The notes below the pieces were generated by a model. The model was not told where the DNA came from and searched no databases. It saw only the letters and a program-made list of their open reading frames with translations. A DNA stretch of 64,000 bases from Candidatus Protoclostridium gallicola (lineage in GTDB: Bacteria; Bacillota; Clostridia; Christensenellales; Pumilibacteraceae), in the NCBI GenBank assembly GCA_904387375.1, contig CAJFLE010000001.1, positions 62,001 to 126,000 on the forward strand, read 5' to 3'. Position numbers and translations under genes: made by a program. Shown here piece by piece: positions 25,078-33,056 of this stretch (its first letter is position 1; each line of letters starts with the position of its first letter).

Positions 25078-26328
25078 ATGGAAATAAAACGGGACATTTA
25101 TTTGCAAAGGCTGATACGCAAAGAAAAAAACGGGCTAATCAAAATAGTCACCGGGGTGCGCAGGTGCGGAAAGTCATATCTGCTTTTCAATCTTTTTCAC
25201 GATTACCTGACCGGAAAGGGCGTTGACGGCGACCATATCATAGAAGTTGCTTTGGATGACAGAAGCAACAAGGAGCTGCGCGATCCGGATAACATGCTGT
25301 CTTACGTAAAATCCGGGATTACGGATAACCGGACCTATTATATCATTCTCGACGAAATTCAGCTGCTCGGCGAATTCGAAGATGTGCTGAACAGTCTTTT
25401 GCATATCCGCAACGCCGATATATATGTTACCGGCAGCAATTCCAGGTTCCTTTCGTCCGACGTGATTACGGAATTTCGCGGCCGCGGCGACGAGATACGG
25501 ATGTATCCGCTTTCCTTCGCCGAATACAGCTCCGTATATGAGGGAAGCGCCGACGAAGCCTGGGACGACTATTGCGTTTACGGCGGACTGCCCCTGATTC
25601 TTTCCCGCGACAGCGCGGAAGAGAAGGCGGGCTATCTTACCTCGCTTTTTCAGAAGGTTTATTTGTCCGACATTATCGACCGTCACAATGTCCGTAACCG
25701 TGACGAACTGGACGAACTTGTCGACGTGCTTGCCTCGGCTGTAGGTTCGCTCACTAATCCGGTCAAACTTGCCAATACGTTCAAAACGATAAAAAAGAAA
25801 ACGATCAGCGATAAAACGCTCAAAAATTATCTTGACTATCTCATCGACGCTTTTTTGGTGAGCAAAGCCGTCCGTTACGATATACGTGGACGTAAATATA
25901 TCGGCTCTCCTGCAAAATACTACTTCGAAGACGTAGGGCTGCGCAACGCCCGTCTGAATTTCCGACAGACGGAAGAAAACCATATTATGGAAAATATCAT
26001 ATACAACGAACTGCGTATACGCGGCTTTCGCGTTGACGTAGGCGTCGTGGAAACGTCGGTTAAGACGGATGACAAAACGTCGAAAAAACAGCTGGAAGTC
26101 GATTTTATCGCCACAAAGGGTAACGAAAAGTATTATATTCAGTCGGCGTTTGCAATGCCGACGCCCGAAAAGCGCGAACAGGAGGCGCGCCCCTTAAACG
26201 CAATCGGCGATTCGTTCAAGAAAATTATCGTCGTTCGGGAAAATATAAAGCCGCGTCGCGACGACATGGGTATAGTAACTGTGGGAATACGGAACTTCCT
26301 GCTCGATGAAAGAATTCTGAGCGATTGA
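25078..26328 (+). CDS. AAA_14/DUF4143 ATPase
   Basis: A 416-residue ATPase of the AAA_14 plus DUF4143 family. Walker A is GVRRCGKS, Walker B IILDEIQLLGEFE, and sensor-like YVTGSNSRFLSSD follows. The C-terminal DUF4143 domain has YYFEDVGLRNARLNF, and a final part resembling a PD-(D/E)XK fold has VDFIATKG. Family members are widespread in variable regions and have no settled function. The start at 25078 is fixed by TAGGAGG. It converges with a paralogue at 26339-27553 with ten bases between the stops. Confidence 0.88.
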   Translation: MEIKRDIYLQRLIRKEKNGLIKIVTGVRRCGKSYLLFNLFHDYLTGKGVDGDHIIEVALDDRSNKELRDPDNMLSYVKSGITDNRTYYIILDEIQLLGEFEDVLNSLLHIRNADIYVTGSNSRFLSSDVITEFRGRGDEIRMYPLSFAEYSSVYEGSADEAWDDYCVYGGLPLILSRDSAEEKAGYLTSLFQKVYLSDIIDRHNVRNRDELDELVDVLASAVGSLTNPVKLANTFKTIKKKTISDKTLKNYLDYLIDAFLVSKAVRYDIRGRKYIGSPAKYYFEDVGLRNARLNFRQTEENHIMENIIYNELRIRGFRVDVGVVETSVKTDDKTSKKQLEVDFIATKGNEKYYIQSAFAMPTPEKREQEARPLNAIGDSFKKIIVVRENIKPRRDDMGIVTVGIRNFLLDERILSD

Positions 26329-26338
26329 CCCCGAGCAA

Positions 26339-27553
26339 TTAAATTTCTTCTCCCGACAGGAAATCTATTGCATTTATGGTTATCACTCCGTCGTGATCCC
26401 GGACGAAATAATCGTCGAGGGTGATGATATACTTGGGGTAGTTATCTTGAATTTCGGCAAAGGGACGGAGTTCCTGCTGCAGTTTTTCTTCTTCCATAAC
26501 GGTAACGGCGACTTGAATGTATTTTATTCGGTCGTTTGTATCTTTTACGATAAAATCGACTTCTTTGTCGTCGACTTTTCCGGTCGCCACTTTATATCTT
26601 CTTCGTTTCAGTTCGAGAAAGACAAGGTTTTCGAGGATTTGCGGTATTTCTATCGTTTTATTATTCAGAATATAATATTTGAATCCGAAATCGGTTACAT
26701 AATATTTATTGATAAGTTTGAGATATTCTTTGCCGACCACATCATAACGGTCCGCTTTGTAAATAAAATAGCAATCCTGCAATGTGTCAAAATAACTTTC
26801 GACCGTGTTATAAGAAACCTTTGCCGTATTTGTGTTGATATAGTCTGTAATGCGTTTTACCGTCGTCAGGCAACCTATATTATAAACGAGAAAACTTAAA
26901 ATATGCTCTACGAGTTGTCTGCTCGCGTTTGAATTGCGCTTTAACACGTTTTTTTCAAGGATTGTCTTATAAACGCTCTCGATATATTCCCGCTGTTCGG
27001 AAGATCCCAAATCGAACATTGTCATGCCGGGCATTGCTCCGTAAGTGATATAATCCATAAAAAGCGCGCGTCTGTCTTTGCCCGTAAATTTATAATGCTC
27101 GCTGTACTCTTTTAATGAAAGCGGGAGTACATTTATTTCGACATAACGTCCCGTAAGAACGGTAGCTATTTCCGACGAAAGAAACTTTGCGTTGGAACCC
27201 GTAATATATACGTCGATATTCGGCTTTACGAATAGACTGTCGACGACTTCCTCGAATTCGTGAACAACCTGAATTTCGTCGAGGAAGACGTAAAGCATTT
27301 TGTCCGGCTGCGCTTTTGAAATAATGTATTGATACAGCGCCGTTTTTTCTCTTAACTGCGCATTCTCCATTTCCTCAAAGTTGATAAGAATGATTTGCTC
27401 GCCGGATACGCCGTTTTTTTTGAGTTCGTCAATATAGAGCTCGAAAATCTTTGATTTTCCCACTCGACGAAGCCCGGTTACGACTTTGATTACTTGTTTA
27501 TCCCTATAACTGTTCAGCCATTGCACATAGTCATTGCGTTTAATTAAGTCCAT
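26339..27553 (-). CDS. AAA_14/DUF4143 ATPase, second copy
   Basis: A 404-residue paralogue of the neighbouring ATPase. It has Walker A GLRRVGKS, Walker B YVFLDEIQVVHEFE, the VYITGSNAKFLSSE motif and a C-terminal VDFIVKD segment. The DNA is clearly AT-richer than the surroundings, a sign of separate acquisition. ATG 27553 was chosen over GTG 27562 because AAGGAG is then eight bases upstream. A consensus promoter and a 19-bp-arm inverted repeat lie directly upstream. Function is unknown. Confidence 0.88.
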   Translation of the reverse strand: MDLIKRNDYVQWLNSYRDKQVIKVVTGLRRVGKSKIFELYIDELKKNGVSGEQIILINFEEMENAQLREKTALYQYIISKAQPDKMLYVFLDEIQVVHEFEEVVDSLFVKPNIDVYITGSNAKFLSSEIATVLTGRYVEINVLPLSLKEYSEHYKFTGKDRRALFMDYITYGAMPGMTMFDLGSSEQREYIESVYKTILEKNVLKRNSNASRQLVEHILSFLVYNIGCLTTVKRITDYINTNTAKVSYNTVESYFDTLQDCYFIYKADRYDVVGKEYLKLINKYYVTDFGFKYYILNNKTIEIPQILENLVFLELKRRRYKVATGKVDDKEVDFIVKDTNDRIKYIQVAVTVMEEEKLQQELRPFAEIQDNYPKYIITLDDYFVRDHDGVITINAIDFLSGEEI

Positions 27554-27573
27554 AAAAATCACTCCTTACTCAA

Positions 27574-27602
27574 AGTATACTACGTAATTAAAAAGTTGTC
27601 AA
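27574..27602 (-). promoter_or_regulatory. Consensus promoter of the second DUF4143 ATPase
   Basis: TTGACA (27602-27597), a 17-base spacer and TATACT (27579-27574) on the minus strand. AAGGAG and the ATG follow. Confidence 0.88.
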
Positions 27603-27603
27603 T

Positions 27604-27651
27604 ATCAAAATGAAAACTTTTTCCGATTCGACAAAAAGTTTTCATTTTGAT
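27604..27651. repeat. Perfect inverted repeat, 19-base arms
   Basis: Arms 27604-27622 (ATCAAAATGAAAACTTTTT) and 27633-27651 are exact reverse complements around a ten-base spacer. The repeat begins one base from the -35 box of the minus-strand ATPase promoter. It may be an operator or activator site, or a transcribed hairpin. Confidence 0.85.
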
Positions 27652-27689
27652 GGCAGGTAAGCCGTTAATATAACCCTGTTTTATTCAAT

Positions 27690-27807
27690 AAAAAAGTACA
27701 CCGAATAACCTAATCGATGTACTTTTTTTGTTTTATTATATCAAACATCGCAGATAAAAGCAAGATTTTTGGAATATTTCGAGCAAAGTTTCAAAAATTT
27801 TGTTCAT
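27690..27807 (-). repeat. Dispersed element, copy B
   Basis: This second copy has the same order of blocks as 4405-4517: on the minus strand ATGAACAAAATTTTT, 23 bases, AAAATCTTGCTTTTAT, a variable stretch nine bases longer than in copy A, a poly-A run, and the hairpin GTACATCGA/TCGGTGTAC with a T-tract. The hairpin is also related to the palindrome at 27839-27873 (shared TAGGTTATTCGGTG). Confidence 0.65.
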
Positions 27808-27838
27808 GTGTAAAATATTTTATGGCTTTTTTGGTCTG

Positions 27839-27873
27839 AAATGTTCACCGAATAGGTTATTCGGTGAACATTT
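27839..27873. promoter_or_regulatory. Perfect palindrome with 16-base arms upstream of the methyltransferase operon
   Basis: Arms 27839-27854 (AAATGTTCACCGAATA) and 27858-27873 are exact reverse complements around GGT. It ends 34 bases before the start codon at 27907 and probably overlaps the operon's promoter region. No C-protein gene is visible. Confidence 0.8.
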
Positions 27874-27884
27874 TAATTTCGATT

Positions 27885-27897
27885 TGTTCACTGAACA
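27885..27897. promoter_or_regulatory. Second palindrome, same half-site
   Basis: TGTTCA-C-TGAACA. The half-site TGTTCA also forms the outer part of the palindrome at 27839-27873. It touches the ribosome-binding site GGGAG (27898-27902) of the first methyltransferase gene, so it could control transcription or translation. Confidence 0.65.
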
Positions 27898-27906
27898 GGG
27901 AGCATA

Positions 27907-28566
27907 TTGAACGGTCAGATCAAATCGAAACAGCGCATAAGAGATCACGGCGAAGTGTTCACGGCGGAGCGGGAAGTCAAAGCCATGTGCGATCTCGTCA
28001 GGGACGAAACGGAGCGTATAGACAGCCGGTTTCTCGAACCCGCTTGCGGCGACGGTAATTTCCTCGCCGAAATTTTGTCGCGCAAACTTTCCTCCGTTCG
28101 CAAGAAATACGGCAAAAGCCCTTCGGACTACGAAAAGAACGCCGTGCTTGCGGCAAGCAGCATTTACGGCGTGGATATATTGCAGGATAACGTAATCGCC
28201 TGCCGCGAGAGAATGTTCGGAATCTGGGACAAAGAATATTCGGCGGTGTGCAAAAAGGACTGTAACGACGAAACGCGCAAAGCCGTGCGCTTCATTTTTT
28301 CCCGCAATATCGTTTGCGGCAACGCGCTGACGCTCATGTGCGTGGACGAAAACGGAAAGGACACTGCCGCGCCCATAGTTTTTTCCGAGTGGAGTTTTGT
28401 CACCGGGAACAATATGCAGCGCTGCGATTACACTTTCGCCGAACTGCTTGCCGATGTACGTCGCGCGCCCGGGCAGCGTTCCATGTTCGACGCGGACTAC
28501 GAGGAAGGCGTATTCCTGAAAAGATATATCTCGAATTACAGGAAGGTGTGGGAAAATGGCGGATAA
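27907..28566 (+). CDS. Methyltransferase-like protein lacking the catalytic NPPY motif
   Basis: A 219-residue protein with the SAM-binding fold of N6-adenine DNA methyltransferases: motif I EPACGDGNF (residues 44-52), motif II YGVDILQDN and a following VCGNALTL. Where the catalytic NPPY/DPPY motif should occur, only SEWSFVTGNN is found, and there is no room for a target-recognition domain. It is probably a non-catalytic partner of the next protein or a regulatory subunit. The start is TTG with GGGAG at good spacing. It overlaps the following gene by 11 bases. Confidence 0.8.
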   Translation: MNGQIKSKQRIRDHGEVFTAEREVKAMCDLVRDETERIDSRFLEPACGDGNFLAEILSRKLSSVRKKYGKSPSDYEKNAVLAASSIYGVDILQDNVIACRERMFGIWDKEYSAVCKKDCNDETRKAVRFIFSRNIVCGNALTLMCVDENGKDTAAPIVFSEWSFVTGNNMQRCDYTFAELLADVRRAPGQRSMFDADYEEGVFLKRYISNYRKVWENGG

Positions 28567-30061
28567 TCTTTTCAATAAGGTATACAACCCCGACGTGCTC
28601 TCATGCCTTGCCAATCTTTCCAATGACGAGGTATTCACTCCGCCCGAAATAGTGAACCGGATGCTGGATATGCTGCCGCAGGAACTGTTCCGGAGTCCTG
28701 ACACGACGTTTCTCGATCCCGCATGCAAAACCGGCGTGTTTCTGCGCGAGATCGCCAGACGGCTCATCAAAGGCCTCGAACCTCTGATTCCCGATTTGCA
28801 GGAACGAATAGACCACATTTTTCACAAGCAGCTTTTCGGCATAGCCATTACCGAACTGACGAGCCTGCTGTCGAGGCGCGGAGTATATTGCAGCAAGTAT
28901 CCGAACGGCGAATTTTCGGTCAGCCGTTTCGACACGGCGGAAGGCAATATCCGCTATAAGCGCATTGCGCATACATGGAAGGACGGAAGATGTATATATT
29001 GCGGAGCAAGCCAAAAGGAATACGACCGCGCAAGCGATTTGGAAACGCATGCATACGAATTTATTCACACGACAACCCCTGAAAAGATTTTTAATATGAA
29101 GTTTGATGTAATTATAAGCAACCCGCCGTATCAATTAAGCGACGGAGGGAACGGAGCAAGCGCAAAACCCATATATCATTTATTTGTCGAACAAGCCAAA
29201 AAACTGAAGCCGCGCTATATAACAATGATTATTCCGGCACGTTGGTATGCCGGAGGTAAAGGGTTGGATGCATTTCGAAATAGTATGTTGACCGATGATC
29301 GATTGTGCATTATTCATGACTTTGTTGATGCGTCTGATTGTTTTTCAGGTGTAGAAATTAAAGGCGGTGTATGTTATTTCCTTTGGGATAAAGATTATCA
29401 TGGAGAGTGTACAATATATTCTCATCAGGGTGACAAAATTGTATCTAAGATGAAAAGGCCATTACTTGAAACTAACTGTGATACTTTTATACGATATAAT
29501 GATGCTGTTCAAATACTAAATAAAATAAAACAATTTGAAGAGCGAACATTCGATAGTCTTGTTAGCTCAAGAAAACCGTTTGGATTAGCGACAGATTTTC
29601 GAGGCTATACTAAAAGCAAAGACCTGAGCCATTCACTAAAAATTTATGCTCAAAAAGATACGGGATACATTTCACCAAATCAAATCCTTAAGAATAAAGA
29701 ATGGATTGCTTTATGGAAGGTTTATGTTCCAGAAGCAATTGGTTCAGGAAATATGGGAACTGATGTTGTAAAACCTTTATTAGGAGAACCAAATACGGTT
29801 TGTACTGAAACTTATGTAGTGGTTAATCCTACTGGTAAAAAACAAATAGCCGAAAATATAATCACATACATAAATACAAAATTTTTTCACTTTTTATTAG
29901 GACTTAAAAAAATCACACAGCATACTACAAGTAAAACGTATTCATTCGTCCCCATACAAGATTTTTCCAAGCCGTGGACGGACGAGGAGTTATATAAAAA
30001 GTACGGTCTCTCGCAGGAAGAAACAGATTTCATCGAGAGTATGATCAAACCCATGGAGTAA
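28556..30061 (+). CDS. Eco57I-type N6-adenine DNA methyltransferase with AT-rich specificity region
   Basis: A 501-residue protein, likely the modification and specificity subunit. Motif I is DPACKTG (residues 54-60, with K in place of the usual glycine), then FGIAITE, and the catalytic NPPY (189-192) in FDVIISNPPYQLSD. A small CIYCG knuckle lies at 147-150. From about residue 180 to 460 (bases about 29090-29935) the DNA turns strikingly AT-rich, while both ends are GC-rich. That segment contains the putative target-recognition domain, so it looks exchanged by recombination. The nuclease-helicase gene follows after three bases. Confidence 0.88.
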   Translation: MADNLFNKVYNPDVLSCLANLSNDEVFTPPEIVNRMLDMLPQELFRSPDTTFLDPACKTGVFLREIARRLIKGLEPLIPDLQERIDHIFHKQLFGIAITELTSLLSRRGVYCSKYPNGEFSVSRFDTAEGNIRYKRIAHTWKDGRCIYCGASQKEYDRASDLETHAYEFIHTTTPEKIFNMKFDVIISNPPYQLSDGGNGASAKPIYHLFVEQAKKLKPRYITMIIPARWYAGGKGLDAFRNSMLTDDRLCIIHDFVDASDCFSGVEIKGGVCYFLWDKDYHGECTIYSHQGDKIVSKMKRPLLETNCDTFIRYNDAVQILNKIKQFEERTFDSLVSSRKPFGLATDFRGYTKSKDLSHSLKIYAQKDTGYISPNQILKNKEWIALWKVYVPEAIGSGNMGTDVVKPLLGEPNTVCTETYVVVNPTGKKQIAENIITYINTKFFHFLLGLKKITQHTTSKTYSFVPIQDFSKPWTDEELYKKYGLSQEETDFIESMIKPME

Positions 30062-30064
30062 GCC

Positions 30065-32926
30065 ATGTCACAGGACTTTTTCATACAGCGGCCGAAAGTG
30101 ACGCCGACGGTTTACGCATACGCTCTCGTGGACGTGCCTTCTCACGACGGGTATCTGAAAGTCGGATATACCGACCGCGACGCCGAAACCCGCGTCCGTG
30201 AACAGCTGCACACGAGCGGGATCGCATACAGAATCGTGCTCAAAGAGTCGGCAATGCGCGCGGACGGCACGTGCTTCACCGACCATGATATACATAACGT
30301 GCTGCGCAGGAACGGCTTCGGGCAGCTGAACGAGGGCGCAGACAGGAACGAGTGGTTCCGCTGCGGCGTAAACGACGTAATCGCGGCCATAAACGAAGTG
30401 CGCGACGGCATTCGCTCGGGCGAGAACCGCACGGCGACCTTTTCCATGCGCCCTGAGCAGCGCGAGGCGGTGTGGAAAACGATCGGATATTTCGCTGCCG
30501 CGAAAAATGACGCGCCGGACAAAGCGCCAAAATTCCTCTGGAACGCGAAAATGCGGTTCGGCAAAACTTTCGCCGCGTATAAGCTCGCCGAGGAAATGGG
30601 ACTGAAACGCATACTCGTACTGACGTTCAAGCCCGCAGTGGAAAGCGCCTGGCGGGAAGACCTGCTCACGCACGTGGACTTCGAGGGCTGGCAGTTCGTC
30701 TCCAACAAGGACGCGCAGGGCGGCAGGATAAACATCGACGCGCAGTACGCGCATGCGGACAAGAGCCGTCCCGTCGTCGTGTTCGGTTCGTTCCAGGATC
30801 TTCTCGGCACGAACGAAAACGGCGGCATAAAGGCCAAGAACGAGTTTATTCACAGCGACAACTGGGATCTCGTCATTTTCGACGAATACCATTTCGGCGC
30901 GTGGCGCGAGAACGCCAGAAAGCTGTTCGAAAATCCGGATGAGGAAGCGGACAGCGATTTCGATATGGAAAAATACAAGCGCGACGAGGCGGACAACGCA
31001 TACAACGAAACGTTTCTGCCCATCACGACGGACTATTATCTGTTCCTGTCCGGCACGCCCTTCCGCGCCATAAACAGCGGCGAGTTCATAGAAGATCAGA
31101 TATACAACTGGACGTATTCGGACGAGCAGCGCGCAAAAGAGAGCTGGACGGGCCCGGACAATCCGTATCTGTCCTTGCCGCGCATGGTCATGCTTACTTA
31201 CCGCATTCCAGAGAGCATACGGCAGATCGCGCTGCAGGGCGAGTATGACGAGTTCGACCTCAACGTATTTTTCTCGGCAAAAGGCAGGGGCGGCGACGCG
31301 CGCTTCGTTTACGAGAACGAGGTGCAGAAATGGCTGGATCTTATCCGCGGCGCATATCTGCCGTCGAGCGTCGACGACCTTAAACTCGGGCAGGACAGGC
31401 GTCCGCCCATGCCGTATTCTGACGCACGACTGCTCGGAGTGCTGACGCACACGCTGTGGTTTCTGCCCAACGTGGCGAGCTGTCAGGCGATGGCGAATCT
31501 GCTCAGGCAGAAGCAGAATACTTTTTACCATGATTATACCGTCAACGTCTGCGCGGGCGCTGCGGCGGGCGTCGGCCTGGACGCATTGCGTCCGGTGCAG
31601 GCGTCGATGCGAGACCCGCTGAGCAGCAAGACGATCACGCTCTCATGCGGCAAGCTGACGACGGGCGTCACCGTGCGCCCGTGGACGGGCATCTTTATGC
31701 TGCGCAACCTGAAATCTCCGGAAACGTATTTTCAGGCGGCATTCCGCGTGCAAAGCCCGTGGGAGATCACCGACGACAGAGGCAACAGGCAGATAATGAA
31801 GCGTGAGTGCTATGTGTTCGACTTCGCGCTCGACAGGGCGCTGCGGCAGATATCCGATTATTCCTGCCGCCTTAACGTCGAGGAAAGCAATCCGGAAAAG
31901 AAGGTCGCGGAGTTTATTCACTTTCTGCCCGTGCTCGCATACGACGGCAGTACGATGAAACAGGTGGACGCGCAGGACATTCTCGACATAGCAATGGCGG
32001 GGACGAGCGCGACGCTGCTCGCCCGGCGCTGGGAATCCGCGCTGCTCGTCAACGTGGACAACGAGACGCTGGCCAGGCTGCTGAATAATCCCGAAGCGCT
32101 GGACGCGCTTATGCGCATAGAAGGCTTCCGCTCGCTCAATCACGATATAGAAACGATCATAAACAAATCCGAGCACGTAAGACAGGCAAAGAAGGAGAAC
32201 GCGGAAAAGCTCACCCCGAAGGAAAAGAAAGAGCTGACGGACGAGGAGAAGGAATACAAATCCAGGCGCAGGGAGATCCAGGAAAAACTCATCAAGTTCG
32301 CCACGCGCGTACCCGTATTCATGTACCTGACCGATTACCGCGAACGTTCGCTGAAAGACGTGATCACGCAGCTGGAACCGGGACTGTTCAGGAAAGTAAC
32401 GGGACTGGATGTCAAGGACTTCGAGCTGCTGTGTTCACTGGGCGTGTTCAACGCAAGTCTGATGAACGACGCGATTTTCAAATTCAAGCGATACGAAGAT
32501 TCCAGCCTGTCGTATACGGGCATAGAGCGGCATGCCGACGAGGAGGTGGGCGGCTGGGATACGACCATCCGGAAAGAGGAGTACGAAAGGCTGTTTTATA
32601 ACCAGCAGGCGACGATGTCCGATTCGTCCGTCGGCGCGGCCGCACCGCATCAGTCAGCCGTGGAAGAGGCCGGCGTACGCAAAAACCCGGCAGGCAATGC
32701 TCCCTCGGCTCCGGTTGTGCATCCCTCCGCTCCGGAAAAGCCGTCCGTCGATCTGTCGGCAATCTCCGCGGGCGCGGCTGTGGTCCACGCTAAATTCGGC
32801 GAAGGGAAGATAACGCGCGTCGATACGGCGCGCCGCCGTCTTTCCGTCGCTTTCTCCGTCGGCGAAAAGGTCTTCGTCATGCCCGACGCATTCGTTATGG
32901 GTTTCCTCACGATAAAACGGGACTGA
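30065..32926 (+). CDS. GIY-YIG (T5orf172) nuclease-SF2 helicase, restriction-type subunit
   Basis: A 953-residue multidomain protein. Residues about 13-100 form a T5orf172-like GIY-YIG domain (VYAYAL, GYLKVGYTDRD, arginine in RVREQ, EWFRC). Then comes an SF2 helicase/translocase core with Walker A RFGKT (K167), DEYH (273-276), LSGTPFRA and a second RecA-like domain ending in AAFRVQSPW. A charged coiled region (about 705-750) and a C-terminal tudor/KOW-like segment (VVHAKFGEGKITRVD) follow. This is the architecture expected of an ATP-dependent DNA-cleaving subunit. Coupled to the two methyltransferase-like genes, it completes a probable restriction system that does not match a classical type by gene layout. 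Confidence 0.85.
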   Translation: MSQDFFIQRPKVTPTVYAYALVDVPSHDGYLKVGYTDRDAETRVREQLHTSGIAYRIVLKESAMRADGTCFTDHDIHNVLRRNGFGQLNEGADRNEWFRCGVNDVIAAINEVRDGIRSGENRTATFSMRPEQREAVWKTIGYFAAAKNDAPDKAPKFLWNAKMRFGKTFAAYKLAEEMGLKRILVLTFKPAVESAWREDLLTHVDFEGWQFVSNKDAQGGRINIDAQYAHADKSRPVVVFGSFQDLLGTNENGGIKAKNEFIHSDNWDLVIFDEYHFGAWRENARKLFENPDEEADSDFDMEKYKRDEADNAYNETFLPITTDYYLFLSGTPFRAINSGEFIEDQIYNWTYSDEQRAKESWTGPDNPYLSLPRMVMLTYRIPESIRQIALQGEYDEFDLNVFFSAKGRGGDARFVYENEVQKWLDLIRGAYLPSSVDDLKLGQDRRPPMPYSDARLLGVLTHTLWFLPNVASCQAMANLLRQKQNTFYHDYTVNVCAGAAAGVGLDALRPVQASMRDPLSSKTITLSCGKLTTGVTVRPWTGIFMLRNLKSPETYFQAAFRVQSPWEITDDRGNRQIMKRECYVFDFALDRALRQISDYSCRLNVEESNPEKKVAEFIHFLPVLAYDGSTMKQVDAQDILDIAMAGTSATLLARRWESALLVNVDNETLARLLNNPEALDALMRIEGFRSLNHDIETIINKSEHVRQAKKENAEKLTPKEKKELTDEEKEYKSRRREIQEKLIKFATRVPVFMYLTDYRERSLKDVITQLEPGLFRKVTGLDVKDFELLCSLGVFNASLMNDAIFKFKRYEDSSLSYTGIERHADEEVGGWDTTIRKEEYERLFYNQQATMSDSSVGAAAPHQSAVEEAGVRKNPAGNAPSAPVVHPSAPEKPSVDLSAISAGAAVVHAKFGEGKITRVDTARRRLSVAFSVGEKVFVMPDAFVMGFLTIKRD

Positions 32927-32943
32927 ATCCCTTTTATCCGTGT

Positions 32944-32969
32944 GCCCGGCTTTATGCCGGGCTTTTTTT
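32944..32969 (+). terminator. Terminator of the restriction-modification operon
   Basis: A perfect 7-bp stem GCCCGGC/GCCGGGC with loop TTTAT and seven T residues. Confidence 0.9.
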
Positions 32970-33002
32970 GTATGTTTTTGTATAACCTCTTTTTTGTTTT
33001 CC

Positions 33003-33009
33003 TTCGACA
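33003..33009 (-). promoter_or_regulatory. Spo0A box upstream of spoIIGA
   Basis: TTCGACA is the exact reverse complement of the 0A box TGTCGAA. It lies about 45-51 bases before the start predicted from TACACT (33042-33047). In Bacillus subtilis, Spo0A activates spoIIG from similar positions. No good -35 box is found at normal spacing, which also fits an activator-dependent promoter. Confidence 0.6.
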
Positions 33010-33056
33010 ACAAAGGAGATTACTCACGTTTGTCCGTGTGCTACACTTTACGTGCG

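Larger units (their letters stand above)
27563..27906. other. 344-base AT-rich intergenic region rich in inverted repeats
   Basis: No gene is seen here. It holds the promoter of the minus-strand ATPase, a perfect inverted repeat next to it, copy B of the dispersed element, and two palindromes directly before the methyltransferase operon. Each is listed separately. Confidence 0.8.
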
